A stretch of DNA of 64,000 nucleotides, from contig JAKITV010000004.1 of the NCBI GenBank assembly GCA_021647885.1, positions 1 to 64,000 of the forward strand, in the 5' to 3' direction. The translations under genes were made by a program, and so were the position numbers. The first letter of the stretch is position 1. The number at the start of each line of letters is the position of its first letter. This stretch comes from Flavobacteriaceae bacterium (GTDB taxonomy: Bacteria > Bacteroidota > Bacteroidia > Flavobacteriales > Flavobacteriaceae). Shown here in pieces: positions 26,466 to 36,400 of this stretch. Below the pieces are notes generated by a model that saw only the letters and a list, made by a program, of their open reading frames with translations, was not told the origin of the DNA and did no database searches.

Positions 26466-29318
26466 TTAATGAGCTTCTAGCCAATTGTCACCAATATCAA
26501 GATCAACTTCAAGAGGAACTGAAAGTTTATAAGCTTTTTCCATTTCGGTTTTAATTAAGCTTTTTACCTTTTCTAATTCAGGTTTAAAAGCATCAAACAC
26601 TAACTCATCATGTACCTGTAAAAGCATTTTGGTTTTGTAATTGCCTTCAGCAAGTTTGTTATGGATATTAATCATGGCAATTTTAATAATATCTGCAGCA
26701 CTACCTTGTATTGGAGCGTTTACCGCATTACGCTCCGCTGCACCACGAACTACAGCATTACGAGAGTTAATGTCTTTTAGGTAGCGACGACGACCTAAAA
26801 CCGTTTGCACATAACCATTATCGCGAGCAAAATCGACTTGCTTACTTATAAATTTCCGAAGTTTTGGATAAGTTGCATAATAGGTTTCTATAAGTTCTTT
26901 AGCCTCACTACGCGATAAATCGGTTTGATTACTTAATCCAAAAGCTGAAACGCCATAAATAATTCCGAAGTTTACTGTTTTAGCATTACTACGCTGTTCT
27001 CTTGTAACTTCGTCTAGTGGGACGTTAAATACTTTGGCTGCTGTAGAGGCATGAATATCTTCGCCATTTTTAAAAGCAGTTATCATATTATCTTCTTCGC
27101 TTAAAGCTGCAATAATACGTAATTCTATTTGTGAATAATCGGCTGCTAAAAGTGTATAATCTTTGCTTCGCGGAATAAAGGCCTTTCTAACCTGTCGCCC
27201 ACGTTCTGTTCTAATAGGAATATTTTGCAAATTAGGATTATTACTACTCAAGCGTCCTGTTGCTGCAACCGTTTGCATATAATCTGTGTGAACACGTCCT
27301 GTTGAAGGCTCTACTTGTAAAGGCAAAGCATCTACATATGTGCTCTTCAATTTTGCAAGACCACGATAATCCAATATATTTTGAATAATCTCATGGTCTT
27401 TTGCTAGGTAAGAAAGTATATCTTCTGAAGTTGCATACTGTCCTGTTTTGGTTTTTTTAGGCTTATCTACGAGTTTTAACTTTTCAAATAAAATAATACC
27501 CAATTGTTTTGGAGATGCAATGTTGAATTCTTCTCCAGCTTTATCATAAATTTTTATTTCTAAAGTTTTAATGTCTGTATCTAAATCTTCAGCTAAAGAA
27601 AGTAAAAAATCTTTATCAAGGTTAATCCCTTCTAATTCCATTGAAGCAAGTACTTTTACCAACGGGATTTCAATCTCATCAAATAATTTTTGAGTATTAG
27701 CTGCTCTTAATTCTTTTTGAAAATGCGTAGCCAATTGAAGTGTAATATCTGCATCTTCAACAGCATATTCGGTTTGTTTTTCTATTGCAACTTCACGCAT
27801 TGATAACTGATTTTTACCTTTTTTTCCAAGAAGTTCTGTAATAGAAATTGGCGTGTAGTTTAAATAGGTTTCTGCCAACACATCCATATTATGCCGCATA
27901 TCTGGATTAATGAGATAATGCGCAATCATTGTGTCAAACAGTTTTCCTTTTATATCTATATTATATTTTGCCAGAACTTTGATGTCGTACTTTAAATTCT
28001 GACCAATTTTTTCAATGGATTCACTTTCAAAAAAAGGGCGCAACTGCTCTATGAGTTCTTGAGCTTCATTTTTGTCTTCTGGAAAAGGCAAGTAAAACCC
28101 TTTACCAATTTCCCATGAAAAAGCAATGCCAACTAATTCGGCAGTTATTGGGTTTAAGCCTGTTGTCTCGGTATCAAAACACACGCTGGTTTGCTTCATT
28201 AAATTTTGAATAAATAATTTCATGCCAATTCCAGGAACAACACTCTGGTAAAAATGTGACGTGGTTTCGGCAGTTTTTCTTGTAAATTCACTAGTTGTTT
28301 CGTCAGAAGCTTGATTGCTGAACGAAGGTGAAGCATCAAACAATGAAAATTGTCCTGCTCCTGCTAAAGATGACTGTTTTTCTTTCGGTTTTGGAGTATT
28401 TGGAGTTATTGTCTCAGGTGCTTCAACAGTATTAGCAACAGTAAACGTTTTTATTAAATTTTCTGTTAAACGTCTAAATTCCAGCTCTTGAAATATCTCT
28501 TTTACCCGCTCTATGTCTGGAGAGTTAAGTTCATAATCATGCTCATCAAATTCTACAGGAACATCTAGCATTATTCGGGCTAATTTTTTTGATAATATAC
28601 CTAACTCGGTATTGGCTTCTATTTTTTCTTTCATTTTGCCTTTAAGCTCGTGCGTATTAGCTAACAAACCTTCCATACTTCCGTAAAGTGCTATAAACTT
28701 TTTAGCAGTCTTCTCGCCAACTCCTGGAAGGCCAGGGATATTATCGGAGGAATCTCCCATCATTCCTAAAAAATCAATGACTTGTTCTGGATGTTCTACT
28801 TCAAACTTTTTCTGTACTTCCGGAATTCCCCAAGTTTCGTAGCCACCACCAAACATTGGTTTGTACATAAAAATGTTTTCGCTTACCAATTGAGCAAAAT
28901 CCTTATCTGGTGTTACCATAAAGGTTTGGTAACCTTCTTTTTCGGCTTGTTTTGCCAACGTTCCTATAACATCGTCGGCTTCATATCCTTCTTTTACAAT
29001 AATAGGAATATGCATTGCTTTTAAGATGCTTTCAATATAAGGCACAGCAATTTTTATGGCTTCAGGTGTTTCGTCTCGATTAGCTTTATATTCGGCAAAC
29101 ATTTCTTTTCTATCTACGCTTCCTCCTTTATCAAAACAAACTGCTAAATGATCTGGACGTTCTCGTTTTATCACATCTAAAAGGGAATTCATAAAGCCCA
29201 TTATTGCAGATGTATCCAGTCCTTTTGAATTGATTCTTGGATTTTTAATAAATGCGTAATAGCCTCTAAATATTAATGCATAAGCATCTACTAGGAAGAG
29301 TCGTTTTTGGTCTGACAT
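26466..29318 (-). CDS. polA: DNA polymerase I
   Basis: A 950-residue replication and repair polymerase with all three parts. The 5'-3' exonuclease is at about 1-290 (LFLVDAYALIFRGYYAF, then EADDVIGTLA and GDSSDNIPGLPGVGEKTA). The proofreading 3'-5' exonuclease is at about 355-530 with its acidic residues intact (CFDTETTGLNP). Family A polymerase motifs are at the C-terminus (ADYSQIELRI, RSNAKTVNFGIIYG, LLQVHDELVFDA). The linker at about 300-345 is low complexity. It is a single gene with no clear operon partner. Confidence 0.98.
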   Translation of the reverse strand: MSDQKRLFLVDAYALIFRGYYAFIKNPRINSKGLDTSAIMGFMNSLLDVIKRERPDHLAVCFDKGGSVDRKEMFAEYKANRDETPEAIKIAVPYIESILKAMHIPIIVKEGYEADDVIGTLAKQAEKEGYQTFMVTPDKDFAQLVSENIFMYKPMFGGGYETWGIPEVQKKFEVEHPEQVIDFLGMMGDSSDNIPGLPGVGEKTAKKFIALYGSMEGLLANTHELKGKMKEKIEANTELGILSKKLARIMLDVPVEFDEHDYELNSPDIERVKEIFQELEFRRLTENLIKTFTVANTVEAPETITPNTPKPKEKQSSLAGAGQFSLFDASPSFSNQASDETTSEFTRKTAETTSHFYQSVVPGIGMKLFIQNLMKQTSVCFDTETTGLNPITAELVGIAFSWEIGKGFYLPFPEDKNEAQELIEQLRPFFESESIEKIGQNLKYDIKVLAKYNIDIKGKLFDTMIAHYLINPDMRHNMDVLAETYLNYTPISITELLGKKGKNQLSMREVAIEKQTEYAVEDADITLQLATHFQKELRAANTQKLFDEIEIPLVKVLASMELEGINLDKDFLLSLAEDLDTDIKTLEIKIYDKAGEEFNIASPKQLGIILFEKLKLVDKPKKTKTGQYATSEDILSYLAKDHEIIQNILDYRGLAKLKSTYVDALPLQVEPSTGRVHTDYMQTVAATGRLSSNNPNLQNIPIRTERGRQVRKAFIPRSKDYTLLAADYSQIELRIIAALSEEDNMITAFKNGEDIHASTAAKVFNVPLDEVTREQRSNAKTVNFGIIYGVSAFGLSNQTDLSRSEAKELIETYYATYPKLRKFISKQVDFARDNGYVQTVLGRRRYLKDINSRNAVVRGAAERNAVNAPIQGSAADIIKIAMINIHNKLAEGNYKTKMLLQVHDELVFDAFKPELEKVKSLIKTEMEKAYKLSVPLEVDLDIGDNWLEAH

Positions 29319-29432
29319 GTTGTTTTTAGTTGAAGACTATAAAACTACAAAACTTATTTCGCGAATTGAAATTAATTGAATTTCAATTTTTGAGTTAGAA
29401 AGAGAATTTTGAAATGCTAACTTTTAAAAAAC

Positions 29433-29458
29433 AAAAAAGCCGCATTAAGCGACTTTTT
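29433..29458 (-). terminator. Terminator of the small secreted protein gene
   Basis: Near-symmetric AAAAAGCCGC-ATTAA-GCGACTTTTT with one mismatch, followed by T6 on the minus strand, 26 bp after the stop of the 85-residue gene. Confidence 0.6.
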
Positions 29459-29483
29459 ATGTTTCTATTTATGTTTTATGAGA

Positions 29484-29741
29484 CTAACTCATTAATGTTT
29501 CTTTACGTTTTAATTGTAAACTTTTTATATAAGCCTTAACACTAATAATATCGTTACTCTTTTTATAGTTAATATCTAAATTTTGTGTTTTCGGATTAAT
29601 GCTTATTGGCTCAATTTTTTTAATAACTACTTCAGTCTTAATAGCAGTTTTAGTTTCTTTTAAAGTATTAATAGCAGTTGTTTGCGCCATTGTGATGAAT
29701 GGAAGAACAAAAATTGCGATTAATAATAAAAACTTTTTCAT
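29484..29741 (-). CDS. Small secreted hypothetical protein
   Basis: An 85-residue protein with a clear signal peptide (MKKFLLLIAIFVLPFITMAQ) and a mature part of about 65 residues rich in Lys, Thr and Ile, with no Cys. It ends in LKRKETLMS. I do not recognise it. Its own terminator supports a real gene. The 217-bp gap upstream (29742-29958) has a 27-codon open stretch but no recognisable gene or structure. Confidence 0.6.
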   Translation of the reverse strand: MKKFLLLIAIFVLPFITMAQTTAINTLKETKTAIKTEVVIKKIEPISINPKTQNLDINYKKSNDIISVKAYIKSLQLKRKETLMS

Positions 29742-29958
29742 GACACAAATATTAGTAGGTTTCTATAGCAAATGTCAGCAAAAGAAGCTTTAGAGTTTAA
29801 AATATTTGATAAAATGCAAAGAAAAGTAGTTTACTCAAAGAATTCAGTTTAAAACATCGACGAAATGCACGTTTATTGATTTCTCTATAAAATTGAAGTA
29901 TGCTTTTTATAGACAAAATAGGCGTTTAATCTAGTGAGAATAAAGGTGTTTAATATAA

Positions 29959-30954
29959 TTAAGTGTAATGTTCAGATTGGAGATTTTCGTTCTTAGCATC
30001 TTGATATTTAGTCATGCTAAACCCTTTGTGTATGGAATAACTACCAGTTTCTCCTTGTTTATTTACAGCTATATAACCTACTTGAAAGTTTTTATAATTG
30101 CTATCTGGCTTGCTCACAATTCTACCTATAGCTTCTTCACAGGCTTCTTGAGGCGATTTTCCTTGTCGCATGAGTTCCACGATAAGAAAGCTACCAACAG
30201 TTTTTACAACTTCTTCGCCCAATCCTGTGGCAACAGCAGCACCAATCTCATTATCTACAAACAAACCAGAACCAATAATAGGTGAATCGCCAACACGTCC
30301 AGCCAGTTTATAAGCGAGTCCGCTTGTAGTGCAAGCACCAGAAATATCGCCACCCTTATCAATGGCCAACATACCAATAGTGTCGTGATTTTCGATATTA
30401 ATAATGGGTTTGTATTTAGCTTTCACTTTCCACTTTTCCCATGCTTCTTTAGAAGCTTCAGTTAATAACTCTTCAGGTTGAAATCCTTTTGAAATTGCAA
30501 ATTGTTCGGCACCTTTACCAGCCAGCATTACATGTGGAGTGTCTTCCATTACTTTTCGTGCTACAGATACTGCGTGAGTAATATTTTGAAGATAGACTAC
30601 AGAGCCACAATTTCCATATTTATCCATAATGCAAGCATCTAAAGTTACATTCCCATCTCGATCTGGCAAACCACCTTTGCCAACAGTTTGATTGATAACG
30701 TTCGACTCTTCAACATTACACCCTTGTTCTACAGCATCCAAAGCGCTACCTCCAGATTGTAGTACTTCCCAAGCTTTAGCTGTAGCATTTTTAACTTCCC
30801 AAGTAGATATAACTAATGGTAATGATGTTTTTTTAATTATTTGGCTTGCTTTAGCTTCTTCTGAAGTGTTTTCAGCACAACTTGCTAAAGTATTTCCGAC
30901 AGCTATGCCAACTCCTGTTAAGGATGCTCTTTTTATAAAGTTTCTTCTTTTCAT
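29959..30954 (-). CDS. Tat-exported N4-(beta-N-acetylglucosaminyl)-L-asparaginase (glycosylasparaginase)
   Basis: A 331-residue Ntn-hydrolase that cuts the GlcNAc-Asn bond of glycoasparagines. The N-terminus MKRRNFIKRAS is a twin-arginine signal, followed by LASC (Cys26), so a Tat-exported lipoprotein is predicted. The autocleavage site is HD|TIGM with nucleophile Thr192. The substrate loop GRVGDSPIIGSGLFVDNEIGA and ACTTSG are conserved, as are LPDRDGNVTLDACIMD and TPHVMLAGKGAE. It closely follows the known Elizabethkingia enzyme in motif order. A role in host or algal glycoprotein breakdown is inference. Confidence 0.92.
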   Translation of the reverse strand: MKRRNFIKRASLTGVGIAVGNTLASCAENTSEEAKASQIIKKTSLPLVISTWEVKNATAKAWEVLQSGGSALDAVEQGCNVEESNVINQTVGKGGLPDRDGNVTLDACIMDKYGNCGSVVYLQNITHAVSVARKVMEDTPHVMLAGKGAEQFAISKGFQPEELLTEASKEAWEKWKVKAKYKPIINIENHDTIGMLAIDKGGDISGACTTSGLAYKLAGRVGDSPIIGSGLFVDNEIGAAVATGLGEEVVKTVGSFLIVELMRQGKSPQEACEEAIGRIVSKPDSNYKNFQVGYIAVNKQGETGSYSIHKGFSMTKYQDAKNENLQSEHYT

Positions 30955-30971
30955 TGAAAATATATTTTTTC

Positions 30972-31006
30972 ATTTCCGTGATCCCGATAGCTATCGGGAC
31001 GGAAAT
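30972..31006. repeat. Dispersed palindrome TCCCGATAGCTATCGGGA, copy 3, with extended stem
   Basis: The 18-bp core (30982-30999) is perfect and lies inside outer arms ATTTCCG (30972-30978) and CGGAAAT (31000-31006), followed by CTGTTTTTAT on the plus strand. It lies upstream of the glycosylasparaginase gene and divergent from the metallophosphoesterase gene. The 195-bp gap holds no gene. Confidence 0.8.
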
Positions 31007-31149
31007 CTGTTTTTATAATTTGTATATCCAAAGTATAAAATGTAAACATAACACAAGGTAATAAATAATTTAAAGTTAGAACGTTTAACAATTTGATAAG
31101 ATAAACGGAAAACTTTATCATTAACTTTAGCCCTTAAAAGAACAACTAC

Positions 31150-32382
31150 ATGCTACGTTGGATTATCTTTATTGCAGTATTAGGAGTTATAGATTTTTAC
31201 GCTTTTCAGGCGATGAAAGCTTTAATTAGGAGTAGTTGGCTTCATTACTTGTATTTTCTTATTTCGGTATTAGTTTTAGGAAATTTTATTTACCAACTAA
31301 CACATATTAATGGCAACGGACTTTCTATAAGCACCAATATTGCGATTGGGTTGTTTTTAACCTTGTATCTTCCTAAAGTGGTCATGATGTTGATAATGTT
31401 TGGCGAGGATATTATTAGATTGCCACAAGCAGCATATTCGTTTTTTGCAGAGAATGATGGCAGCAAAAACAATCATTTTCCATCACGGCGAATATTTATA
31501 AGCCAGATGGCTATTGGTCTTGCGGCAATTCCGTTTGTGTCTTTACTTTATGGCATGTATAAAGGCAAATACAATTTTAAAGTTTTAAAATACACGCTGC
31601 ATTTTGAAGATTTACCAGAAGCTTTTGATGGTTATAAAATCACACAAATAAGCGATATACATAGCGGAAGTTTTGATAATAAGGAAAAAATTGAATATGC
31701 TGTAGATTTGGTTAATGAACAACAAAGTGATGTTATTTTGTTTACTGGAGATATGGTAAATAATAAAGCTGAAGAGATGATTCCTTGGAAAAAAACGTTT
31801 GGTAGATTAAAAGCAAAAGACGGTTTATTTTCAATTTTAGGAAATCACGATTATGGCGATTATGTAAGGTGGAAATCTGATGAAGAAAAAAAGAGGAACC
31901 AAAACGATTTAGCAGAAATTCAACAAGAAATGGGATTCGATTTATTGATGAATGAAAGTCGATTTCTTGAAAAAAACGGACAACGAATTGCTATTGTTGG
32001 TGTCGAAAATTGGGGAAATGGAAGTTTTAAAAAAGCTGGCGATTTAAAAATTGCCTCACAAGATATTAAAAGTAATGATTTTAAAATTTTAATGACCCAC
32101 GACCCAACACATTGGGAAGAAGAAGTTATTAAGGACGATTATCATTATCATTTAACCTTAAGTGGTCATACTCATGGTATGCAGTTTGGGATAGAAATTC
32201 CAGGATGGATAAAATGGAGTCCAGTAAAATGGCGTTATAAATACTGGGCAGGAATTTATAAAGAAAAAGGGCAATATATAAATGTTAATAGAGGATTTGG
32301 ATTTTTAGCATATCCTGGGCGAGTTGGGATTTGGCCAGAAATTACGGTTATTGAACTTAAAAAAGGCACAAATAATACCTAA
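31150..32382 (+). CDS. Membrane-bound metallophosphoesterase
   Basis: A 410-residue protein. Residues 1 to about 140 hold four hydrophobic segments, so the enzyme is anchored in the inner membrane. The calcineurin-type two-metal site follows in order: QISDIHSGS (DxH), FTGDMVNN (GD), LGNHDYGD (GNHD), MTHDPTHW and LSGHTHGMQFG (GHTH). Family relatives include UDP-2,3-diacylglucosamine and cyclic-nucleotide phosphoesterases; the substrate here is unknown. A TAACTTTA -7-like box precedes it by about 20 bp. Confidence 0.88.
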   Translation: MLRWIIFIAVLGVIDFYAFQAMKALIRSSWLHYLYFLISVLVLGNFIYQLTHINGNGLSISTNIAIGLFLTLYLPKVVMMLIMFGEDIIRLPQAAYSFFAENDGSKNNHFPSRRIFISQMAIGLAAIPFVSLLYGMYKGKYNFKVLKYTLHFEDLPEAFDGYKITQISDIHSGSFDNKEKIEYAVDLVNEQQSDVILFTGDMVNNKAEEMIPWKKTFGRLKAKDGLFSILGNHDYGDYVRWKSDEEKKRNQNDLAEIQQEMGFDLLMNESRFLEKNGQRIAIVGVENWGNGSFKKAGDLKIASQDIKSNDFKILMTHDPTHWEEEVIKDDYHYHLTLSGHTHGMQFGIEIPGWIKWSPVKWRYKYWAGIYKEKGQYINVNRGFGFLAYPGRVGIWPEITVIELKKGTNNT

Positions 32383-32525
32383 TTGCAAGGTAATGTTATA
32401 AGTTCTCTTAAATTGCTTATATTTATATTAAAGTAAGAGAAAACCTATTATTTAACCTGTTGTTATTCAATACGAAAAAAATTATGTAGGTTTGTAATAG
32501 TGCATTTGACTTAAAACTTTAAATT

Positions 32526-32822
32526 ATGTCAAAATTTGGGGAATTAATAGATGTAAAGATTCCTGTTTTGTTGGATTTTTTCACAGAATGGAACGAACAA
32601 TCTACGGCAATGCATGCGGTCTTAAGAGATGTAGCAGCAGCTCTTGGTGATAAGGCAAAGGTAATTAAAATTGATGTCGATAAAAACAAAGATTTAGCCG
32701 AAGCCCTTAGAATAAAAGGTCTGCCTACGTTGATTATCTATAAAGAAGGAGAAATGAAATGGAGGCAAAGCGGAGAGCAAGATGCTAATACACTTATTGG
32801 GCTTATTCAGGAATACATTTAA
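32526..32822 (+). CDS. Thioredoxin-fold protein lacking the CXXC active site
   Basis: A 98-residue single-domain thioredoxin fold. The strand-turn LLDFFTEWNEQSTAM occupies the place of the usual WCGPCK: Trp22 is kept but the two cysteines are Asn and Ser. The cis-proline region GLPTLIIYKEG is normal. Without cysteines it cannot do dithiol exchange; a chaperone or binding role is possible. The promoter -7 box TAGGTTTG is at 32487-32494. Its 3' end overlaps the convergent deacetylase gene by 20 bp. Confidence 0.85.
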   Translation: MSKFGELIDVKIPVLLDFFTEWNEQSTAMHAVLRDVAAALGDKAKVIKIDVDKNKDLAEALRIKGLPTLIIYKEGEMKWRQSGEQDANTLIGLIQEYI

Positions 32823-33471
32823 ACTCATATCCTTTTTCGCTAAAATATTCTAATACTTTTGGAAGTGCATATTGCAAATTCTTTTTAGCTTTTATACTGT
32901 CGTGGAATACTATGATATCTCCAGAAGACGCATTGTTGACTACATTTTCCAAACATTTTTCTTCAGTAATTGAAGCATCCCAATCTTTAGCCAAAACGTT
33001 CCACATTATAACTTTATAGCCTAAATTAATTAGTTGTTTTGCTTGCTTTGGTCTTATTTGACCATAAGGAGGTCTAAATAAATTCTGATCCCGATAGTTA
33101 TCGGGACTGAATTCTGAATTCTGAATTTGATTATTTAAAACTTCTTGAGCTTCATCTATATCTTTAAGATAGTTTTTTGTATTAGTTCTCCAACCTTTTA
33201 AATGATTGTAGGTATGATTTCCAACGGAATGACCTTCAGAAACAATTCTTTTAAATATTAAAGGATGTGCATCAACATTTTTTCCAATACAGAAAAAAGT
33301 TGCATTAGCATTGTATTGCTTTAAAACCTCCAACGTCCAATCGGTAACTATTGGTGTTGGACCATCATCGAAGGTTAAATAAATAACCTTTTCTTTTGAG
33401 GGCAAATCCCAAACTAAATCTGGGAATAAAGATTTAGCAAGTTTTGGAGTTGTAACTGGAGTTAAATTCAT
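32803..33471 (-). CDS. Polysaccharide deacetylase (NodB homology) with repeat-encoded insert
   Basis: A 222-residue carbohydrate esterase family 4 protein. Motif 1 is TFDDGP (33-38), motif 2 is HTYNH (86-90) with the two zinc histidines, and motif 3 is RPPYG (133-137), so the catalytic set is complete. No signal peptide is obvious. Residues about 121-129 (FSPDNYRDQ) are encoded by a dispersed palindrome that sits just before motif 3 and keeps the frame. It lies 6 bp after the DUF2723 gene start region in the opposite sense of reading order, downstream in the same direction, and probably shares its transcript. Confidence 0.88.
   Translation of the reverse strand: MNLTPVTTPKLAKSLFPDLVWDLPSKEKVIYLTFDDGPTPIVTDWTLEVLKQYNANATFFCIGKNVDAHPLIFKRIVSEGHSVGNHTYNHLKGWRTNTKNYLKDIDEAQEVLNNQIQNSEFSPDNYRDQNLFRPPYGQIRPKQAKQLINLGYKVIMWNVLAKDWDASITEEKCLENVVNNASSGDIIVFHDSIKAKKNLQYALPKVLEYFSEKGYEFKCIPE
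33089..33106. repeat. Dispersed palindrome TCCCGATAGTTATCGGGA, copy 4, inside a coding region
   Basis: An 18-bp near-perfect palindrome with flanking AATTC/GAATT arms, in frame within the NodB deacetylase gene, where it is read as SPDNYRD. It matches the three non-coding copies elsewhere in the window. Confidence 0.85.
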
Positions 33472-33477
33472 AACTCA

Positions 33478-36400
33478 TTATTCTACACTATCAATTGAGA
33501 CAGTATCGACAGGTAAATCTTTTTCAGTTCTTTCGTCTTCTTCAAGTTCTTCTCCTGTAAATAATCTTAAATAGCTATTGAATTTTTGCATTTCAGCTTT
33601 TACAAAATCGTCATCTTCATAAATCATTAGCACATCTACTAAACCTCTGTATCGTCCTATATCTGTATATATTTCTTCAATTAACTGTCTTTGGTTTTTT
33701 TCGCTTAATGAACTGTAATAGTTAAGATTCTCTTGATATTTTATAGAAACGTCTTTAAATAGTTGTCTTGCCTTTTCTTTGGCCTTAACTTCGTAGTAAG
33801 CTCCTATATAAGGCTCTAATAAAGTATAGTAACCAAAGGCATCCACAGGCATTTTTTCCATAGCGAGGTCTGCAATTTCTTCAGCTTTTTCTAATTGTTC
33901 TTCATTAATTAGTGTTTCAATTAATCGTGCTAAATTACCTCTGTATGAAATACCGTTTTTACGTGTTTCTACATCATGATAAATAGTTTCATTACCACTA
34001 TTTCCCCAATCCCAGGATTTTACCATATTGTACATTAGATCACTATCTATTCTTCCCATATCGAAAGGATTTGCTCTATCTACAGGTGTTTTAATAGGAA
34101 CGAGTTTATAGCATAAACCATCGAGTTGTAAATAATCTTTCATCCAAATATAATCGTCGTCCCCAAAAGCACCACCTGTAAAATAAATAGGGCGTTCCCA
34201 ATTGTTATTAGCAACAATATCTAACATAAGTAAGCGGTTTTTGTAAAGTGCGCCACCTTTTATTTTAATATCAATATAAGGCACAATCTTGCTACTGTCC
34301 TTTGCTTTAACAATACCGTTTTTTAAAACAGATGCTTTATCTACTGGGATTCTTATATTTTCTGTTGGTAAATAATTTCCGTTAAGGTCTTGGCTTCTCA
34401 TTTTACTAATATCGTAACCTTCCCGCTGTAATACTGTTTTGTATTTAGTTCTTGGGCTATCGCTTGTAATAAAATTTAGAAATTCTTTAATGTTTATAGT
34501 ATCTTTAAATTGCACATCTTTTATAATGTAATCTCTGGTGCCATATTTATATTTATCGTGTGTGAGTTGTGATGGTATTGGGTCGCTTTCATACGCCTTA
34601 CGTTTCATTTGGTCTATATACCAATCTGTTTGAAACAAACTTGTGTTTATTACTCTTACATCTCTTCTAATACCTTCAATTTCTTGAGCATACCATAAAG
34701 GGAAAGTATCGTTGTCGCCAATAGTAAATAAAATAGCATTGGGTTGACAGGATTCCAAATATTTTATAGCCATAGAATGCGCAGTTGCTTTTCCAGACCT
34801 GTCGTGGTCATCCCAATTGTTAGCAGCTAGAATTGTTGGTACTAATGCTATACAAATTAGAGTAACTGCTGGAGCAAGTAATTTATGTTTATAAACTTTA
34901 TTTAAAGCATTATAAATAGCATAAACTCCAAAACCAATCCATATTGCGAACACATAGAAAGATCCTACAACCGAGTAGTCTCGTTCACGAGGCTCGAAAG
35001 GTCTTACATTGGTATAAACTTGTATGGCAAGTCCTGTAAAAAGGAAAAACACCATCATAACCCAAAACAGCTTTTTATCCCTATTAAATAAGAAGAATAA
35101 ACCTATGAGACCTAAAATAAGAGGCAAAAAGTAATACGTATTTCGAGCTTTGTTATTAAGGACATCGCTTGGCAAATTATCTTGAGACATACCTAAATGC
35201 CATTCGTCAATAAAGTTTATGCCACTTAACCAGTTGCCGTGCAAATCGTATTTACCCTGTATGTCGTCTTGTCGTCCTGTAAAATTCCACATAAAATAAC
35301 GCCAATACATATAACCTAATTGGTACTCCAGCATATAAGCAATGTTTTTGCCAAGCGAAGGTTTTTCAATATCTAAATATCTGCCAAATTCCCTTAAGAA
35401 ATTATGGTAATCTTCATAATCTACTTCTCCTTCAGCTACTTGATTTCTAAATCCTGAAACTATACTTCTTAACTCATTTTCCATTTGATATTCAGATTTA
35501 ATATTAAAATCTAAATACCCAGAATACAGCATATAATTTTCGGCATGTTCTGTACTCCACATTCTAGGAAGTATTGAAGCGTGATCTGAATTATAATTTT
35601 GCTTTGCATTCTTGTAATCGTTTACAATAACATATTCTCCTTTTTCATAATCTTTTTCATATTTGGGTTTATCATCTGAATATGGATTGTTTTCGTCTTC
35701 ACCAGAGTATTGATCGGTAAACTGTGGGCCATAAAACAAATACGTTTTAGGATATTGTTCTAAATTATAATAAGCCAAAAGTTCTCTTGCGCTAGAAGGA
35801 TTGTTTTCATTAACGACTACATTTGCATTTGCACGTATTGGAAGCATTATCCAAGACGAGAATCCTATAAAAATAAAAAGCACACAGAGTATTAAAGTGT
35901 TAGCATGTTTGTATTGCTTTTCTCTGGTATATTTTATTCCGAAATAGAATAAAGCTATCGCAACGATACCAGCAATTATAGATCCTGAATTAAAAGGTAA
36001 ACCAAAGCTGTTTACAAAAAACACTTCAGAAGCACTAAAAAACTTAAGTGTTGTTGGAAGCAAAAGCTTGAAAATAATAAGCAAAATAGCTACAACAGCA
36101 ACATTAGCTATAATAAAATTTTTAACAGTAATCTCTTTATGGTTTTTAAAGTAATAAATTAAACCAATAGCAGGAATGGTTAGCAGTCCCATAAAATGCA
36201 CTCCAAAAGAAAGTCCAGTAATAAATGCAATTAATATGAGCCATTTATTTCCCCTGGGTTTATCCATATCCTGTTCCCATCGTAATCCAAGATAGAATAA
36301 TACAGACATAATAAGAGTTGCCATAGCGTAAACTTCTGTTTCCACAGCATTAAACCAAAATGAATCTGTAAATGTAAATGCTAAACTACCAACTAAAGCA

